Positions 1-9,029 of a stretch of DNA of 64,000 bases are shown piece after piece. A program made the position numbers and the translations under genes. The notes under the pieces are model-generated. The model made no database searches and was not told where the DNA came from. It was given only the letters and a program-made list of their open reading frames with translations. This DNA is from an uncultured Pseudomonadales bacterium (GTDB taxonomy: Bacteria; Pseudomonadota; Gammaproteobacteria; Pseudomonadales; Cellvibrionaceae), in the NCBI GenBank assembly GCA_947489425.1, contig CANLDL010000001.1:806001-870000 (forward strand), written 5' to 3'. Numbering within the stretch: the first letter of the stretch is position 1; each line of letters starts with the position of its first letter.

Positions 1-929
1 CCCAATAGCGAAAACTGAATAGAACTAGCAACAAACTCTTCATCAACCGAGCGCTCAGGCAGCGAGATATGCACGCTTTGGCTCAGCACTTTTTCTAATA
101 ATTTGTAGCGTATATTCCAGCGCTCGCACTGTTCATCCAGTGCCTGTACTTGTGGCCGTAAAATCGCGGCACGTAAATTATCCATACGTCCACTGTAGTT
201 TGGTGTCTCGTAGCGAATATTTTCAAAGGTCTCTTTGTTCGGTGCCGCTTGATGGCGATCAAACAGCATATAAGAGCCCGAATACATAATGGCACGCGCC
301 ATAATCTCATCGTGAGGGCTGATTAAAAAACCTCCCTCGCCAGAGTTAATATGCTTATAGGTTTGTGCACTAAAGCAGGCTATATCACCAAAGGTGCCAC
401 TCTTTTTACCCTTCCAACTCGCGCCCATTGTGTGGGCACAATCTTCTATCAAAAATAAATCATATTGCTTACATAATTGAACAACACGATCCATATCGGC
501 TATATGGCCGCGCATGTGTGACAGCATAAAAAAACGCGCGCCACTGGTCTTGGCTTTTAATTCAAGATCATCAAAATCAATTTTATAATCGCTACCTACA
601 TCGACCAATATGGGGGTAGCACCACTATTATGAATCGCACCAGGTACAGGTGCTAAAGTAAATGCATTGCACAATACTTTATCTCCTTTATTGATACCCG
701 CTGCACGCATAGCTATATGCAAAGCGTAGCCACCAGAAGAACAGGCAAGGCAATAAGGCATGCCCATATATTTGGCAAATTCTATTTCTAGATGATCCGT
801 CTCGCTTAATTCATTGGGTAAAGTATTGTAGCGGTGTAGTCGTCCTGTACGCATAACCGCAGTCGCAGCATCAATAGCTCTTTCTGGTAGTGACTCTTGC
901 TGAGTAAAGGATTTACTAAATGATTTCAT
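1..929 (-). CDS. DegT/DnrJ/EryC1/StrS-family PLP aminotransferase (3' end outside window)
   Basis: About 309 N-terminal residues are visible, starting at the ATG at 929 and running off the left edge without a stop. The fold is that of sugar aminotransferases of the DegT/StrS family, which transfer an amino group to keto-sugars for surface polysaccharides. Visible marks are the SSGGYALHIAM cofactor-binding turn, the EDCAHTMGASW segment carrying the PLP-contacting Asp, and the TYKHINSGEGGF segment whose Lys should form the Schiff base. The family is established by these motifs. The sugar substrate cannot be told. It is divergent from the decarboxylase gene that follows, and its operon partners lie outside the window. 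Confidence 0.85.
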   Translation of the reverse strand, partial: MKSFSKSFTQQESLPERAIDAATAVMRTGRLHRYNTLPNELSETDHLEIEFAKYMGMPYCLACSSGGYALHIAMRAAGINKGDKVLCNAFTLAPVPGAIHNSGATPILVDVGSDYKIDFDDLELKAKTSGARFFMLSHMRGHIADMDRVVQLCKQYDLFLIEDCAHTMGASWKGKKSGTFGDIACFSAQTYKHINSGEGGFLISPHDEIMARAIMYSGSYMLFDRHQAAPNKETFENIRYETPNYSGRMDNLRAAILRPQVQALDEQCERWNIRYKLLEKVLSQSVHISLPERSVDEEFVASSIQFSLL

Positions 930-1117
930 AGGGATTTACTACCAAAAGAAGGAACTTACATTATTTAAACAACACTAACCCAACCAATAGCCTAAGGCAA
1001 CTAAATAGCATGAGCCAATTTCGTTAAGTTACTTTATAATACGCGCCATCGCTATACTGCTAGTGTATATGCCCGTTGTGTATTTCTTTATTTATTATTT
1101 TTTCGTGAGCTACTCCT

Positions 1118-2533
1118 ATGCAAGATAATCTCGACATACTTTCTAGAGCTGTAAATCAATGGTCTAAACAAGACCGTCCAGTCTCTCAAACACCGATAGC
1201 AACCGAGCTAGAAAAAATACTAGATATTGAACTAGGTGAAGAAGGCTGCACAATTGAAGATCTCGAAAAAGCGATTACAGATTATATCCACTATAGCCCC
1301 GATGTCTCTCAACCAGGCTTTAACAAATTACTTTATTCAGGTGCGAATCGCCCTGCACTACTCGGTGATTGGATTACGAGCCTTGCTAATTCGACCATGC
1401 ATACTTATCAAGTTGGCCCTGTCGCTACACTTATGGAGCTAGAGCTAATACGCCAGTGGAATAAATTAATTGGCTTTGAGAATGGCGAAGGTATTATGGT
1501 TGCTGGTGGCAGTCAGGCCAACCTTATTGGCATGATGCTCGCCCGTTACCATGCCTACCCTGAATCTAAAACACAGGGCATGATGGGACGTAAACTTGTT
1601 GCCTATGTTTCTGATCAAGCACACTACTCTAATCAACGCGCCGCTAATTTATTAGGCATTGGTACGGACAACCTTATTGCCATTGCCTCAGATGATCAGG
1701 GCAAAATAATACCCGAGGCATTAGAAGACGCTATTAAACAAACTATTGCCAATGGTGATTTACCTTTTTATATCGGCCTGACTGCTGGCACCACAGTTAT
1801 TGGCGCCTATGATTCAGTTACCGATGTTAGCCCTATCGCAAGAAAATACAATATTTGGCTCCATGTAGATGGCGCTTGGGGGGCTCCTGTGCTTTTTTCA
1901 GAGACACATCGTTCACTAATCAAAGACTCTCACCTAGTTGACTCCTTTGCTTGGGATGCTCATAAACTAATGAATGTACCTTTGACTGCTGCGGTTGTTT
2001 TAGTCAAACAAGCGGGCTCATTAAAACCTTGTATTGCCGGAGGCGGTGGCGAGTATTTATTTCACCAAGACGCTAATGCTGACTACAACTTGGGAGAGCG
2101 CTCTATTCAGTGCGGTCGACGTGCCGATGCATTAAAAGTGTGGTTAAGCTGGAAGGCAATTGGCAAACAGGGTTTTGCTAAAAAAATTGATCATTTGCAG
2201 AACACTAAAACACTTTGTGTCGACAAAATTAATCAACATGATTCGCTGGAAATGTTAGCACCCGCTGCCTACTTAAATGTATTGTTTAGATATATCCCTG
2301 CATCATTAAAAGAAGTGGGAGCAGAGCACGAAGAGGCTGTAGCTAAGTTAAATATGGCCATCACAAAAACTATGATGGCCGAGGGTGGCGCCTATAGTGA
2401 CTATGCTCGCTATAAAGGGAAAGTGGGAATACGCTTGATTATTGCTAACGAATTATTAACCGAAGAACATATTAATAATTTGCTAAAACAATGCGTAACT
2501 ATAGGCAAAAGGCTTGAAGCTAATTATACCTAG
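1118..2533 (+). CDS. PLP-dependent group II amino acid decarboxylase
   Basis: A 471-residue protein of the pyridoxal-dependent decarboxylase group II family, which covers glutamate, diaminobutyrate, cysteine-sulfinate and aspartate 1-decarboxylases. The PLP lysine is K283 in the FAWDAHKLMNV motif, the HVDGAWGAP segment holds the cofactor-binding Asp, and a GGSQAN turn lies near residue 130. The length suits soluble family members. The substrate cannot be assigned by eye; an aspartate or cysteine-sulfinate decarboxylase is as plausible as diaminobutyrate. It is transcribed alone, divergently from the DegT-type gene, and ends at a strong hairpin terminator. Confidence 0.88.
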   Translation: MQDNLDILSRAVNQWSKQDRPVSQTPIATELEKILDIELGEEGCTIEDLEKAITDYIHYSPDVSQPGFNKLLYSGANRPALLGDWITSLANSTMHTYQVGPVATLMELELIRQWNKLIGFENGEGIMVAGGSQANLIGMMLARYHAYPESKTQGMMGRKLVAYVSDQAHYSNQRAANLLGIGTDNLIAIASDDQGKIIPEALEDAIKQTIANGDLPFYIGLTAGTTVIGAYDSVTDVSPIARKYNIWLHVDGAWGAPVLFSETHRSLIKDSHLVDSFAWDAHKLMNVPLTAAVVLVKQAGSLKPCIAGGGGEYLFHQDANADYNLGERSIQCGRRADALKVWLSWKAIGKQGFAKKIDHLQNTKTLCVDKINQHDSLEMLAPAAYLNVLFRYIPASLKEVGAEHEEAVAKLNMAITKTMMAEGGAYSDYARYKGKVGIRLIIANELLTEEHINNLLKQCVTIGKRLEANYT

Positions 2534-2552
2534 CGTGATATGGACTACATAT

Positions 2553-2582
2553 AAAAAAGGCCTCACAAAGTGAGGCCTTTTT
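2553..2582. terminator. Bidirectional Rho-independent terminator
   Basis: An A-tract, then the inverted repeat AGGCCTCAC / GTGAGGCCT around a 3-nt loop, then a T-tract. It lies between the converging decarboxylase and VOC genes and can terminate transcription from both sides. Confidence 0.93.
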
Positions 2583-2624
2583 AGTTATTACACATGCCAC
2601 AAAACAGCTCAATCTAGTGCCAAA

Positions 2625-2999
2625 TTAGCCTTCTGTCATATGAAAAAAAGCTAGTTTATTACCGTCCAGATCACGTACATAACCACCATAGAAGAATGGA
2701 AAACGCTGGCCTGGTTCACCTTCATCAGTACCACCTAACTCCATTGCCTTTTTGTAAAGCGCATCTGCACCCTCTCGTGATCCACCTGGTATCCCAATCA
2801 TATTACCATTGCCACAAGCTTGTGGTTCACCATTATGAGGGCTTGCAATAGCGAGCATCGCTCCACCAGCATCAGTACCATAAAATTTTATACGGTCTAA
2901 GCCCATTAATTGCTTACCACCAATACTTTCTAATAAAGCATCATAAAATGCGCATGAGCGCTCTAGATCTTTTGTACCAATTACTGCATAACCAAGCAT
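2625..2999 (-). CDS. VOC-family (glyoxalase/bleomycin-resistance fold) protein
   Basis: A 124-residue single-domain protein that opens with MLGYAVIGTKDLERSCAFYDALL, typical of vicinal-oxygen-chelate proteins that resemble lactoylglutathione lyase. The C-terminus ends in YVRDLDGNKLAFFH, the usual DP/DLDGN beta-strand close to the metal site. Members are small metalloenzymes or binding proteins acting on glutathione adducts or antibiotics. Nothing here fixes the substrate. It stands alone upstream of a shared terminator, and a glutathione S-transferase gene lies 200 bases behind it on the same strand, which fits a detoxification role without proving it. Confidence 0.85.
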   Translation of the reverse strand: MLGYAVIGTKDLERSCAFYDALLESIGGKQLMGLDRIKFYGTDAGGAMLAIASPHNGEPQACGNGNMIGIPGGSREGADALYKKAMELGGTDEGEPGQRFPFFYGGYVRDLDGNKLAFFHMTEG

Positions 3000-3199
3000 A
3001 GTCTTCTCCTAGGAAGTGTATTAATTAAACTATGAGCACTATATCATTGCAAAAACATTCTATCAACCGATAGATAGTTAACTTTGGTAACACTTTAACA
3101 TAAAAATAGGATAGTACTTTTTGGTTTAGAAATGCAGACCGAGTAGAGCAATGGAAACCAAGCCTACTCGATCAAGGTACGCGGTGTTATCACTTATTA

Positions 3200-3895
3200 C
3201 TAAGACTGGGCAACTTTAGGGGCATTAGCGGCATTGCCACCGTACATATTCTCAAGGCGCACAAACCACTGACCTACCGCAGAGTTATTATCAATAGGGC
3301 GATAACCTGCAACAAGATCTATCCACTTGATAATGCCAAAGAGTAGATAGTCAGCATAAGTCGGTGCATCACCACCAATAAACTGACTGCTGTTAAGCAT
3401 GGTTTCAAAAGGTACTAAAGCTTTTGCTAAATTAGCTTTACCTTCTTCTGGCTCCGCATTGATTTCACTTAATTTACCACCCAACTTAGCTTCACGCGTT
3501 TCAACAAAGTAGGCTTGATTCTCTTCATCGAGTATTTGGCTTACCGGATAAATAGCCATAGGAATAGCCGCGGGAAATATTTGAGTATTACATAATGCAT
3601 CAACTAGTTGAGCAAGGGCCTCTCCCTCTTTGCCATTGAATAGCGGATTCTCGGGGTATTTTTCGTCCAAGTATTTCGCGATTTGCCAACTATCACCTAC
3701 CCAAGTGCCATTGTCATTAATAACAGGTACTGCTTTATGGCCAGATTCAGCAATGGTGTCCTTTTCTAAAAAACGCCAAGCCTCAGAGTTAAAGTCTAAT
3801 CCTTTGTGTAAAAGTGACATACGTGCGCGCCAACAAAACGGGCTAAACTTTATTTCAGGATTGCTACCGGCAAGATCATATAATGTTATAGACAT
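3200..3895 (-). CDS. Glutathione S-transferase family protein
   Basis: A 231-residue cytosolic GST. The N-terminal thioredoxin-like domain (about residues 1-80) contains SPFCWRARM, the position of the catalytic or glutathione-activating residue, then the cis-proline segment KAVPVI and the glutathione-binding GDSWQIAKYL. An all-helical C-terminal domain follows. The arrangement resembles the GST subgroup that includes bacterial beta-etherases, but substrate preference cannot be read from sequence. No transmembrane segment or signal peptide is present. It appears to be a single-gene unit. Confidence 0.85.
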   Translation of the reverse strand: MSITLYDLAGSNPEIKFSPFCWRARMSLLHKGLDFNSEAWRFLEKDTIAESGHKAVPVINDNGTWVGDSWQIAKYLDEKYPENPLFNGKEGEALAQLVDALCNTQIFPAAIPMAIYPVSQILDEENQAYFVETREAKLGGKLSEINAEPEEGKANLAKALVPFETMLNSSQFIGGDAPTYADYLLFGIIKWIDLVAGYRPIDNNSAVGQWFVRLENMYGGNAANAPKVAQS

Positions 3896-4077
3896 AAAGA
3901 TTCCTATTTCTATGATGGATATGGTTATTTAGTTACCAAAGTTAATCTAGACTGCATGAGACAACAAACTACCAATTAATTCAACAAATGTGGTGTAGAT
4001 GCCGAGAAATATTGACATATTATCGCTAAAACTGAGACCATCCCCATTATTAGACTTTAGTATAATCAGGAACTTAA

Positions 4078-5421
4078 ATGCAGAATGAACCTAAGATAGT
4101 GATTATTGGCGGTGGCGCCGGTGGGCTTGAGCTTGCCACACGTCTTGGCAATACACTGGGCAAGAGAAAAAAGGCCCGTATCCATCTTGTTGACAGCAAT
4201 CCAACACATCTTTGGAAGCCATTACTACATGAGGTGGCCACGGGCTCCCTCGACTCCGACATTGATGAGGTCAGTTATTTATCGCATGCCTATAAGCATC
4301 ATTTCCATTTTCATATTGGCAAAATGGATGGCCTTGATCGCGAGCAAAAACACATTTTATTAGCGCCAATGTTTGATGACAAAGGCGAAGAGATTAAGCC
4401 AGCCCGATCTTTAAGCTACGATTTGTTAGTGATTGCCATAGGTAGCCAAACCAATGACTTTGGTACACCCGGTGCAGCCGAGCACTGCGCATTCTTGGAT
4501 AGTAGGCACCAGGCAGATGCTTTTCATCAAAGACTAATCAACACTTATCTACGTCTTAGCAGCCAAGTGGAAGAAAGAGAAGTCGAGCAATCAGAGACAA
4601 AAACAAATAAGCCCAAGGACAATATTGTACTGACTGTTGGCATCGTTGGCGCTGGTGCAACAGGTGTTGAATTAGCCGCTGAGCTACACAATACTACAGC
4701 GCTTTTGCAAGCATACGGTTTAAAACTGAATGCCGATAATTTAAAAGTCACCATTATAGAGGCCGGACCTAGAGTCTTGCCCGCCTTACCCGCGAGAATT
4801 TCGAGCGCAGTAGTGACCGATCTTAAAACACTCAATATAGATATTCGTACCGATACCCGTATCACTAAAGTCACCAAAGAAGGGTTTGAAACCGCCGATG
4901 GAGAGCTGATTCAAGCGGATATTCGCGTTTGGGCTGCAGGGGTTAAAGCACCAGAGTTTTTAAAAGATATCGGTGGACTAGAAAGTACTCGCACCAATCA
5001 ACTAGTTGTAACACCCAGCCTGCAAACAACGCTGGACGATGCTATTTATGCCATTGGCGATTGTGCGAGCTATACCCAAGAAAACGGCCTGCGCATACCA
5101 CCACGCGCGCAGTCTGCGCATCAAATGGCTAGCCATGTATATAAAAATATTCGTCGTACCTTGGAGGATAAACCCTTACAGCATTATATTTACAAAGATC
5201 ATGGCTCCTTAGTCTCGCTAAGTCGATATTCAACTGTCGGCAGCCTTATGGGTAATCTTATGGGCAAATCAACAATGATCGAAGGCAGAGCGGCACGTAT
5301 TGTTTATATCTCGCTTTATAGAATGCACCAAATGGCTTTGCACGGCTGGTTTAGAACAGCATTGATCATTTTCTCTGGCCGCATTAATAGAATTATTAGA
5401 CCACGCTTAAAGCTGCATTAA
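4078..5421 (+). CDS. ndh: Type II NADH:quinone dehydrogenase (NDH-2)
   Basis: A 447-residue FAD- and NAD(P)H-binding oxidoreductase with two Rossmann motifs: IVIIGGGAGGLELA at the N-terminus for FAD and VGIVGAGATGVELAAEL near residue 190 for NADH. The HLWKPLLHEVATG segment and the late AIGDCAS FAD-binding motif are typical of NDH-2, the non-proton-pumping NADH dehydrogenase that feeds electrons to quinone. The C-terminal tail is amphipathic and basic, as expected for a peripheral inner-membrane protein. The ATG at 4078 is chosen because AGGA lies 7 nt upstream. It is a single-gene unit. Confidence 0.9.
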   Translation: MQNEPKIVIIGGGAGGLELATRLGNTLGKRKKARIHLVDSNPTHLWKPLLHEVATGSLDSDIDEVSYLSHAYKHHFHFHIGKMDGLDREQKHILLAPMFDDKGEEIKPARSLSYDLLVIAIGSQTNDFGTPGAAEHCAFLDSRHQADAFHQRLINTYLRLSSQVEEREVEQSETKTNKPKDNIVLTVGIVGAGATGVELAAELHNTTALLQAYGLKLNADNLKVTIIEAGPRVLPALPARISSAVVTDLKTLNIDIRTDTRITKVTKEGFETADGELIQADIRVWAAGVKAPEFLKDIGGLESTRTNQLVVTPSLQTTLDDAIYAIGDCASYTQENGLRIPPRAQSAHQMASHVYKNIRRTLEDKPLQHYIYKDHGSLVSLSRYSTVGSLMGNLMGKSTMIEGRAARIVYISLYRMHQMALHGWFRTALIIFSGRINRIIRPRLKLH

Positions 5422-5563
5422 GGGCTGCTCTTAATGCAAAAGAAAAACACGTATTTATTTCAATTAGCAATATTATTCATTTTAAATTAAAGACGGTTGA
5501 ACTTTACGACGAATGGTTATGTCTCACTTATGTAACTACTCATTCTTTAAGAGAGATATATTC

Positions 5564-5959
5564 ATGAAAAAAGTACAAATAACACTACAAGCTTTGGCAT
5601 TCTTAATCATTGCTGTATTTAGCCTACAATCACATGCTGGTGAATGGGTTGAAAAGCAATACGGCATAAAAGGCTCGTGGGAAGTCATTGAGCGTGACGG
5701 CAAAACAATTATTGCCTTTGATGAAAAATTCAAAACCAAAAATGGCCCAGACCTTAAAATATTTTTATCCAATTTAACAATGGACAAAATTAATGGACAA
5801 AATGTTGTTAGCTCTTCAGTACTTGTTAGCCCTTTAAAATCAAATAAAGGTGCTCAGGAATACGTATTACCAGCAAGTGTTAGCCTTGACGATTTTTCTT
5901 CAGTCGTAATTCACTGTGAAAAATTCTCAGTACTTTGGGGCGGCGGTTCACTTAAGTAA
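5564..5959 (+). CDS. Exported DM13-domain protein
   Basis: The start at 5564 is preferred over the ATG 51 nt upstream because it follows an AGAGAG ribosome binding site and opens a proper signal peptide (MKK, hydrophobic run, cleavage near SHA-GEW). The mature part, about 105 residues, is a DM13 domain. It has FKTKNGPDLKIFLS at its centre and the conserved cysteine in VVIHCEKFSVLWG near the end. DM13 domains are thought to work in redox or electron transfer outside the membrane through that cysteine. The gene lies downstream of ndh but is 140 nt away and ends at its own terminator. Confidence 0.85.
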   Translation: MKKVQITLQALAFLIIAVFSLQSHAGEWVEKQYGIKGSWEVIERDGKTIIAFDEKFKTKNGPDLKIFLSNLTMDKINGQNVVSSSVLVSPLKSNKGAQEYVLPASVSLDDFSSVVIHCEKFSVLWGGGSLK

Positions 5960-5992
5960 GTTTATTAGCTAAATCTACAAGCACTAGCACCT

Positions 5993-6026
5993 AAAAGCCT
6001 AGCTTATTATAGCTGGGCTTTTTATT
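5993..6026 (+). terminator. Rho-independent terminator after the DM13 gene
   Basis: The inverted repeat AAGCCTAGCT / AGCTGGGCTT with one G:T-type mismatch and a short AT loop, followed by TTTTATT, lies 34 nt past the DM13 stop codon. Confidence 0.85.
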
Positions 6027-6167
6027 ACCTATAATATGCTCAGAGCAAACGCCATAGTCATAAACCTTAGCCATAAACCTAGAGATTAAGGGTATCTATT
6101 TGAAGCACGAAAACATTAATGCTCATTAATTATTAGCCCACCACAGTGCTAAAATATTTATTACCCG

Positions 6168-7049
6168 CTAATTAGAATAAATTTTAATTAAATTGGCCGG
6201 GTCCAAATCAGCATAACCTTCATCACAATATTTACGCATAAGGTTTTTCGCCAAGGATGAGATCGGTATATTACCCAAGTTTACCTGCGCCATTTCTGTA
6301 GCCAAATCTAAATCCTTTGCCAGTGTTTTTACATGCCACTTTAATTCATCAAACTCTTTATTCACCATTCGCTGGCCTGTAAGCTGAAATGGTATTGAAT
6401 CCGCAAACCCACCAGCCAATGCCGCTGGAATTTTTTGGCTATCAATCCCTGACTTTTCTGCCAAGGCCAGCACTTCCGCCATAATCAAAACATTACAACT
6501 GACGATCATCTGATTACACACTTTAGTTGCCTGACCACTACCAACGCCCCCCATGTGAGTAATACGCTGCGCAAGGTTCTTAAGAATAGGACGTAGGGAG
6601 TCAACGACTTGTGCATCGCCGCCGGCCATCATAACGAGTGTTCCAGATTCAGCACCAGCAACACCACCAGACATTGGGCAATCTACCCAGGTCATACCCG
6701 TTAAGCTCGCCAATTTATCAGCAAATACTTTTGTACGTTCAGGATCAATGCTAGAAAAGTCAACAAGTACTTTTTCAGGGGCCGAGGACTTGATAAAGCC
6801 TTCAGAAAAGACAACAGCCTCAACCCCATTGGTATCGGTTAGGCAGCTCATAATAATATCACTACGATGTACAAGCTCTGCAATACTAGAAGCAACCGTT
6901 GCACCTTCTGTTTGAGGTTCAGTACATTTTTCTGGAGAGCGATTCCAAATTGTTAATTCATAGCCTGCTTTTAGCAAGCGCTTAGTCATAGGAATGCCCA
7001 TCAAACCCATGCCAATAAAACCAATTTTTTTATTTTTCATCATCTTCAA
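6168..7049 (-). CDS. 3-hydroxyisobutyrate dehydrogenase-family NAD(P)-dependent oxidoreductase
   Basis: A 293-residue beta-hydroxyacid dehydrogenase. The N-terminal Rossmann motif is KIGFIGMGLMGIPM. The substrate-binding signature DCPMSGGVAGAESGTL lies near residue 120, and the catalytic-lysine segment GSGQATKVCNQ near residue 170. The family includes 3-hydroxyisobutyrate, tartronate-semialdehyde and sulfolactaldehyde reductases; which one this is cannot be decided. The ATG at 7049 and the in-frame ATG at 7040 are both possible starts and change only three residues. The gene is monocistronic, with a 215-nt AT-rich gap upstream. Confidence 0.85.
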   Translation of the reverse strand: MKMMKNKKIGFIGMGLMGIPMTKRLLKAGYELTIWNRSPEKCTEPQTEGATVASSIAELVHRSDIIMSCLTDTNGVEAVVFSEGFIKSSAPEKVLVDFSSIDPERTKVFADKLASLTGMTWVDCPMSGGVAGAESGTLVMMAGGDAQVVDSLRPILKNLAQRITHMGGVGSGQATKVCNQMIVSCNVLIMAEVLALAEKSGIDSQKIPAALAGGFADSIPFQLTGQRMVNKEFDELKWHVKTLAKDLDLATEMAQVNLGNIPISSLAKNLMRKYCDEGYADLDPANLIKIYSN

Positions 7050-7264
7050 TGCTTATTTATTATCTTATTAAAACCAGCATATCATTCATATACTCAAAAG
7101 AATACTGGCGCTTAATTGTCAAAAGTGTGATTCAAATATATTAATAGGTATTGTATAAACAAGAATTAAAAAGCAATTAATATTTAAAACTTTTATTGAC
7201 TGTATAAATATAACTTACAAAAATATATCGCCGTGTAAACTATTTATAGTGTATTAAACTGCCA

Positions 7265-8131
7265 TTAGGACACTTTTAATTTTCGACTTAATGTCACAAT
7301 AACGGCAACTAAACCTGCAAAAACTACGGTTATTAGATCTAAGTACTCGCCCAATAAAATAATTGAAAACAATATCGTCATAAAAGGTTGTAGTAATTGA
7401 GTTTGGCTAACACGGGCAATACCACCTAGAGCCAGGCCTCTATTCCAAAATAAAAAACTTAGCCATTGGCTCACAAGTGCAAGATATAAAAAGCTTGCCC
7501 AATCCCAAAACTGTACTTCGCTTATCTCTGCTGGCAAGGTAAATAATGCAATTACCAATAGTATAGGAGCCGATAAAACTACGGCCCAACTTACCACTTG
7601 CAAGCCCCCCAACTCACGAGACAAAGTAGCGCCAAACGCATAGGAAATAGAGACTGATATAGCCGCTATAAGTAGGGCAAGGTCGCCTACTTGGAAGTGC
7701 CCGCCACCTTGCAACAAGGAATAAACGATAACCAATAGACTACCTACTAGTGATGCCAGCCAAAAAGCGATTGAAGGACGCTCTTTATAAACTACTGCAG
7801 CAACAATAGCCGTTGCTACGGGTAATATACCTAATACCACACCCCCATGAGAGGCAGGCAAAGACTTCATTGCAATCGATGAAAAAATAGGAAAGCCAAA
7901 GGTAATACCGCTGGCAACAACCACTAATTGTTTAAGTTGAGCAAGCGTTGGTTTGGCTTGCTTAGTAAGCATCAACCAGAGCCCAGCCGCTATAGCAGCA
8001 ACGACTACACGTCCACTGGCAATAAATACGGGGTCAAAGAGATCAACAATAGCACGTGTAAGTGGTAGCGTTAGCGAGAAAGCGATAACACCACCTAAGC
8101 CCCAAAGCATTCCCTTTGTTTCGTTTGTCAT
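7265..8131 (-). CDS. EamA/DMT-family permease
   Basis: A 288-residue integral membrane protein with about ten hydrophobic helices in two EamA repeats, characteristic of drug/metabolite transporters that export amino acids, nucleosides or other small molecules. It has no signal peptide beyond the first helix (GLGGVIAFSLTLPLTRAIV). The substrate is unknown. It starts 15 nt after the ygfX stop codon on the same strand, so it is probably the last gene of an sdhE-ygfX-eamA transcript, although a functional link to succinate dehydrogenase flavinylation is not expected. Confidence 0.85.
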   Translation of the reverse strand: MTNETKGMLWGLGGVIAFSLTLPLTRAIVDLFDPVFIASGRVVVAAIAAGLWLMLTKQAKPTLAQLKQLVVVASGITFGFPIFSSIAMKSLPASHGGVVLGILPVATAIVAAVVYKERPSIAFWLASLVGSLLVIVYSLLQGGGHFQVGDLALLIAAISVSISYAFGATLSRELGGLQVVSWAVVLSAPILLVIALFTLPAEISEVQFWDWASFLYLALVSQWLSFLFWNRGLALGGIARVSQTQLLQPFMTILFSIILLGEYLDLITVVFAGLVAVIVTLSRKLKVS

Positions 8132-8146
8132 TAACTTACCTAATAA

Positions 8147-8674
8147 TTATTTGTCGCGTTCTTTATGAATATCTGCCAATTTACTTACAGGAAAGTCGAG
8201 CATCGTTTTACTGATCACTTTTATGCGACGAAAACTCTTAGAGCAATCAGATAAAATAGGCATATAGTGTTTACAAGCATTGCTATCTTCAATAATAAGT
8301 ATCACTAAAAAATTTGACCAATAGTGGCAACCAACAATCGTAAGACTTTTATTATTTGGCTCATCCTCCCTGCCCTCATACTTACTTGCATGAGGCAAAT
8401 CAGGAAATAAGCACCATTGCTGATGTAGCTCTCTTAAAATATAAACCGGAAAGCAACGCCATCGGTGCCAATACCACCCCATATGAATACACAATAAAAC
8501 TATGGGTATTTGTGCCCAAGCGATTGCTAAACCCGCACTCAGAAATGACAAAATCGCGAGTAAATGTACTAACGTTACTAAAGTAAGTAGTCGTTTTGAT
8601 GGATTAATTTGAGTAAACGGATGTACGTGCTTTACATCACTGTTGCTTATTAGCGTACTTGTTGGATTTTTCAC
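8147..8674 (-). CDS. ygfX: YgfX-like (CptA) inner-membrane protein
   Basis: A 175-residue protein. Two adjacent hydrophobic segments near residues 30-65 are followed by a soluble part rich in aromatic residues. Sequence similarity is weak by eye; the call rests on the two-helix architecture and on position, since it overlaps the end of sdhE by 38 nt as in the sdhE-ygfX pair of other gammaproteobacteria. In E. coli the YgfX protein was described as a membrane toxin affecting MreB/FtsZ, and elsewhere as an SdhE partner; its true role is debated. The long overlap with sdhE implies translational coupling. Confidence 0.72.
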   Translation of the reverse strand: MKNPTSTLISNSDVKHVHPFTQINPSKRLLTLVTLVHLLAILSFLSAGLAIAWAQIPIVLLCIHMGWYWHRWRCFPVYILRELHQQWCLFPDLPHASKYEGREDEPNNKSLTIVGCHYWSNFLVILIIEDSNACKHYMPILSDCSKSFRRIKVISKTMLDFPVSKLADIHKERDK

Positions 8675-8894
8675 GAATGATCTTCACTATCCTTAGTAAG
8701 TTCTCATCGGCCGGATCTTGTTTTTTTAAGAACCAATTGAATAAATCTTGATCTTGCTCTTCAAGCAATAAGTCATAACGTTTTTGGTCAGACTCATCGA
8801 GATTTTTGTATACATTTTCTACAAAGGGCTGCAAGATCAGATCTAGCTCTAACATACCACGTCGACTTGCCCATACCAAGCGATTGTATTCCAT
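8637..8894 (-). CDS. sdhE: FAD assembly factor SdhE
   Basis: An 85-residue helical protein with the SdhE signature RGxxE at R12-E16 (ASRRGMLELD). SdhE promotes covalent attachment of FAD to the flavoprotein subunits of succinate dehydrogenase and fumarate reductase. Its length and the FNWFLKKQDP segment match the family. It is the first gene of a minus-strand unit that continues with ygfX and the EamA permease, and it is divergent from ygfZ, a common gammaproteobacterial arrangement. Confidence 0.93.
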   Translation of the reverse strand: MEYNRLVWASRRGMLELDLILQPFVENVYKNLDESDQKRYDLLLEEQDQDLFNWFLKKQDPADENLLRIVKIIREKSNKYANKQQ

Positions 8895-9029
8895 TCTACT
8901 GCTGCCCTTATTTTAATGAATCTACTGTTGAGAATATTGGCTATACAATAATGAATCCCTTTATAATACTCAAGCGTAAATCACTGCGTTGAGACTCAGA
9001 TGGCCAATAACACATCGACTAGGTAAAAC

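Noticed and set aside
3140..3170. CGAGTAG/CTACTCG hairpin downstream of the GST gene
   Set aside because: Seven-base stem with a long loop and no T-tract on the minus strand; not enough for a terminator call.
8147..8894. sdhE-ygfX overlap as a toxin-antitoxin pair
   Set aside because: The CptBA toxin-antitoxin reading is disputed; SdhE is a flavinylation factor and the linkage is a standard gammaproteobacterial one.
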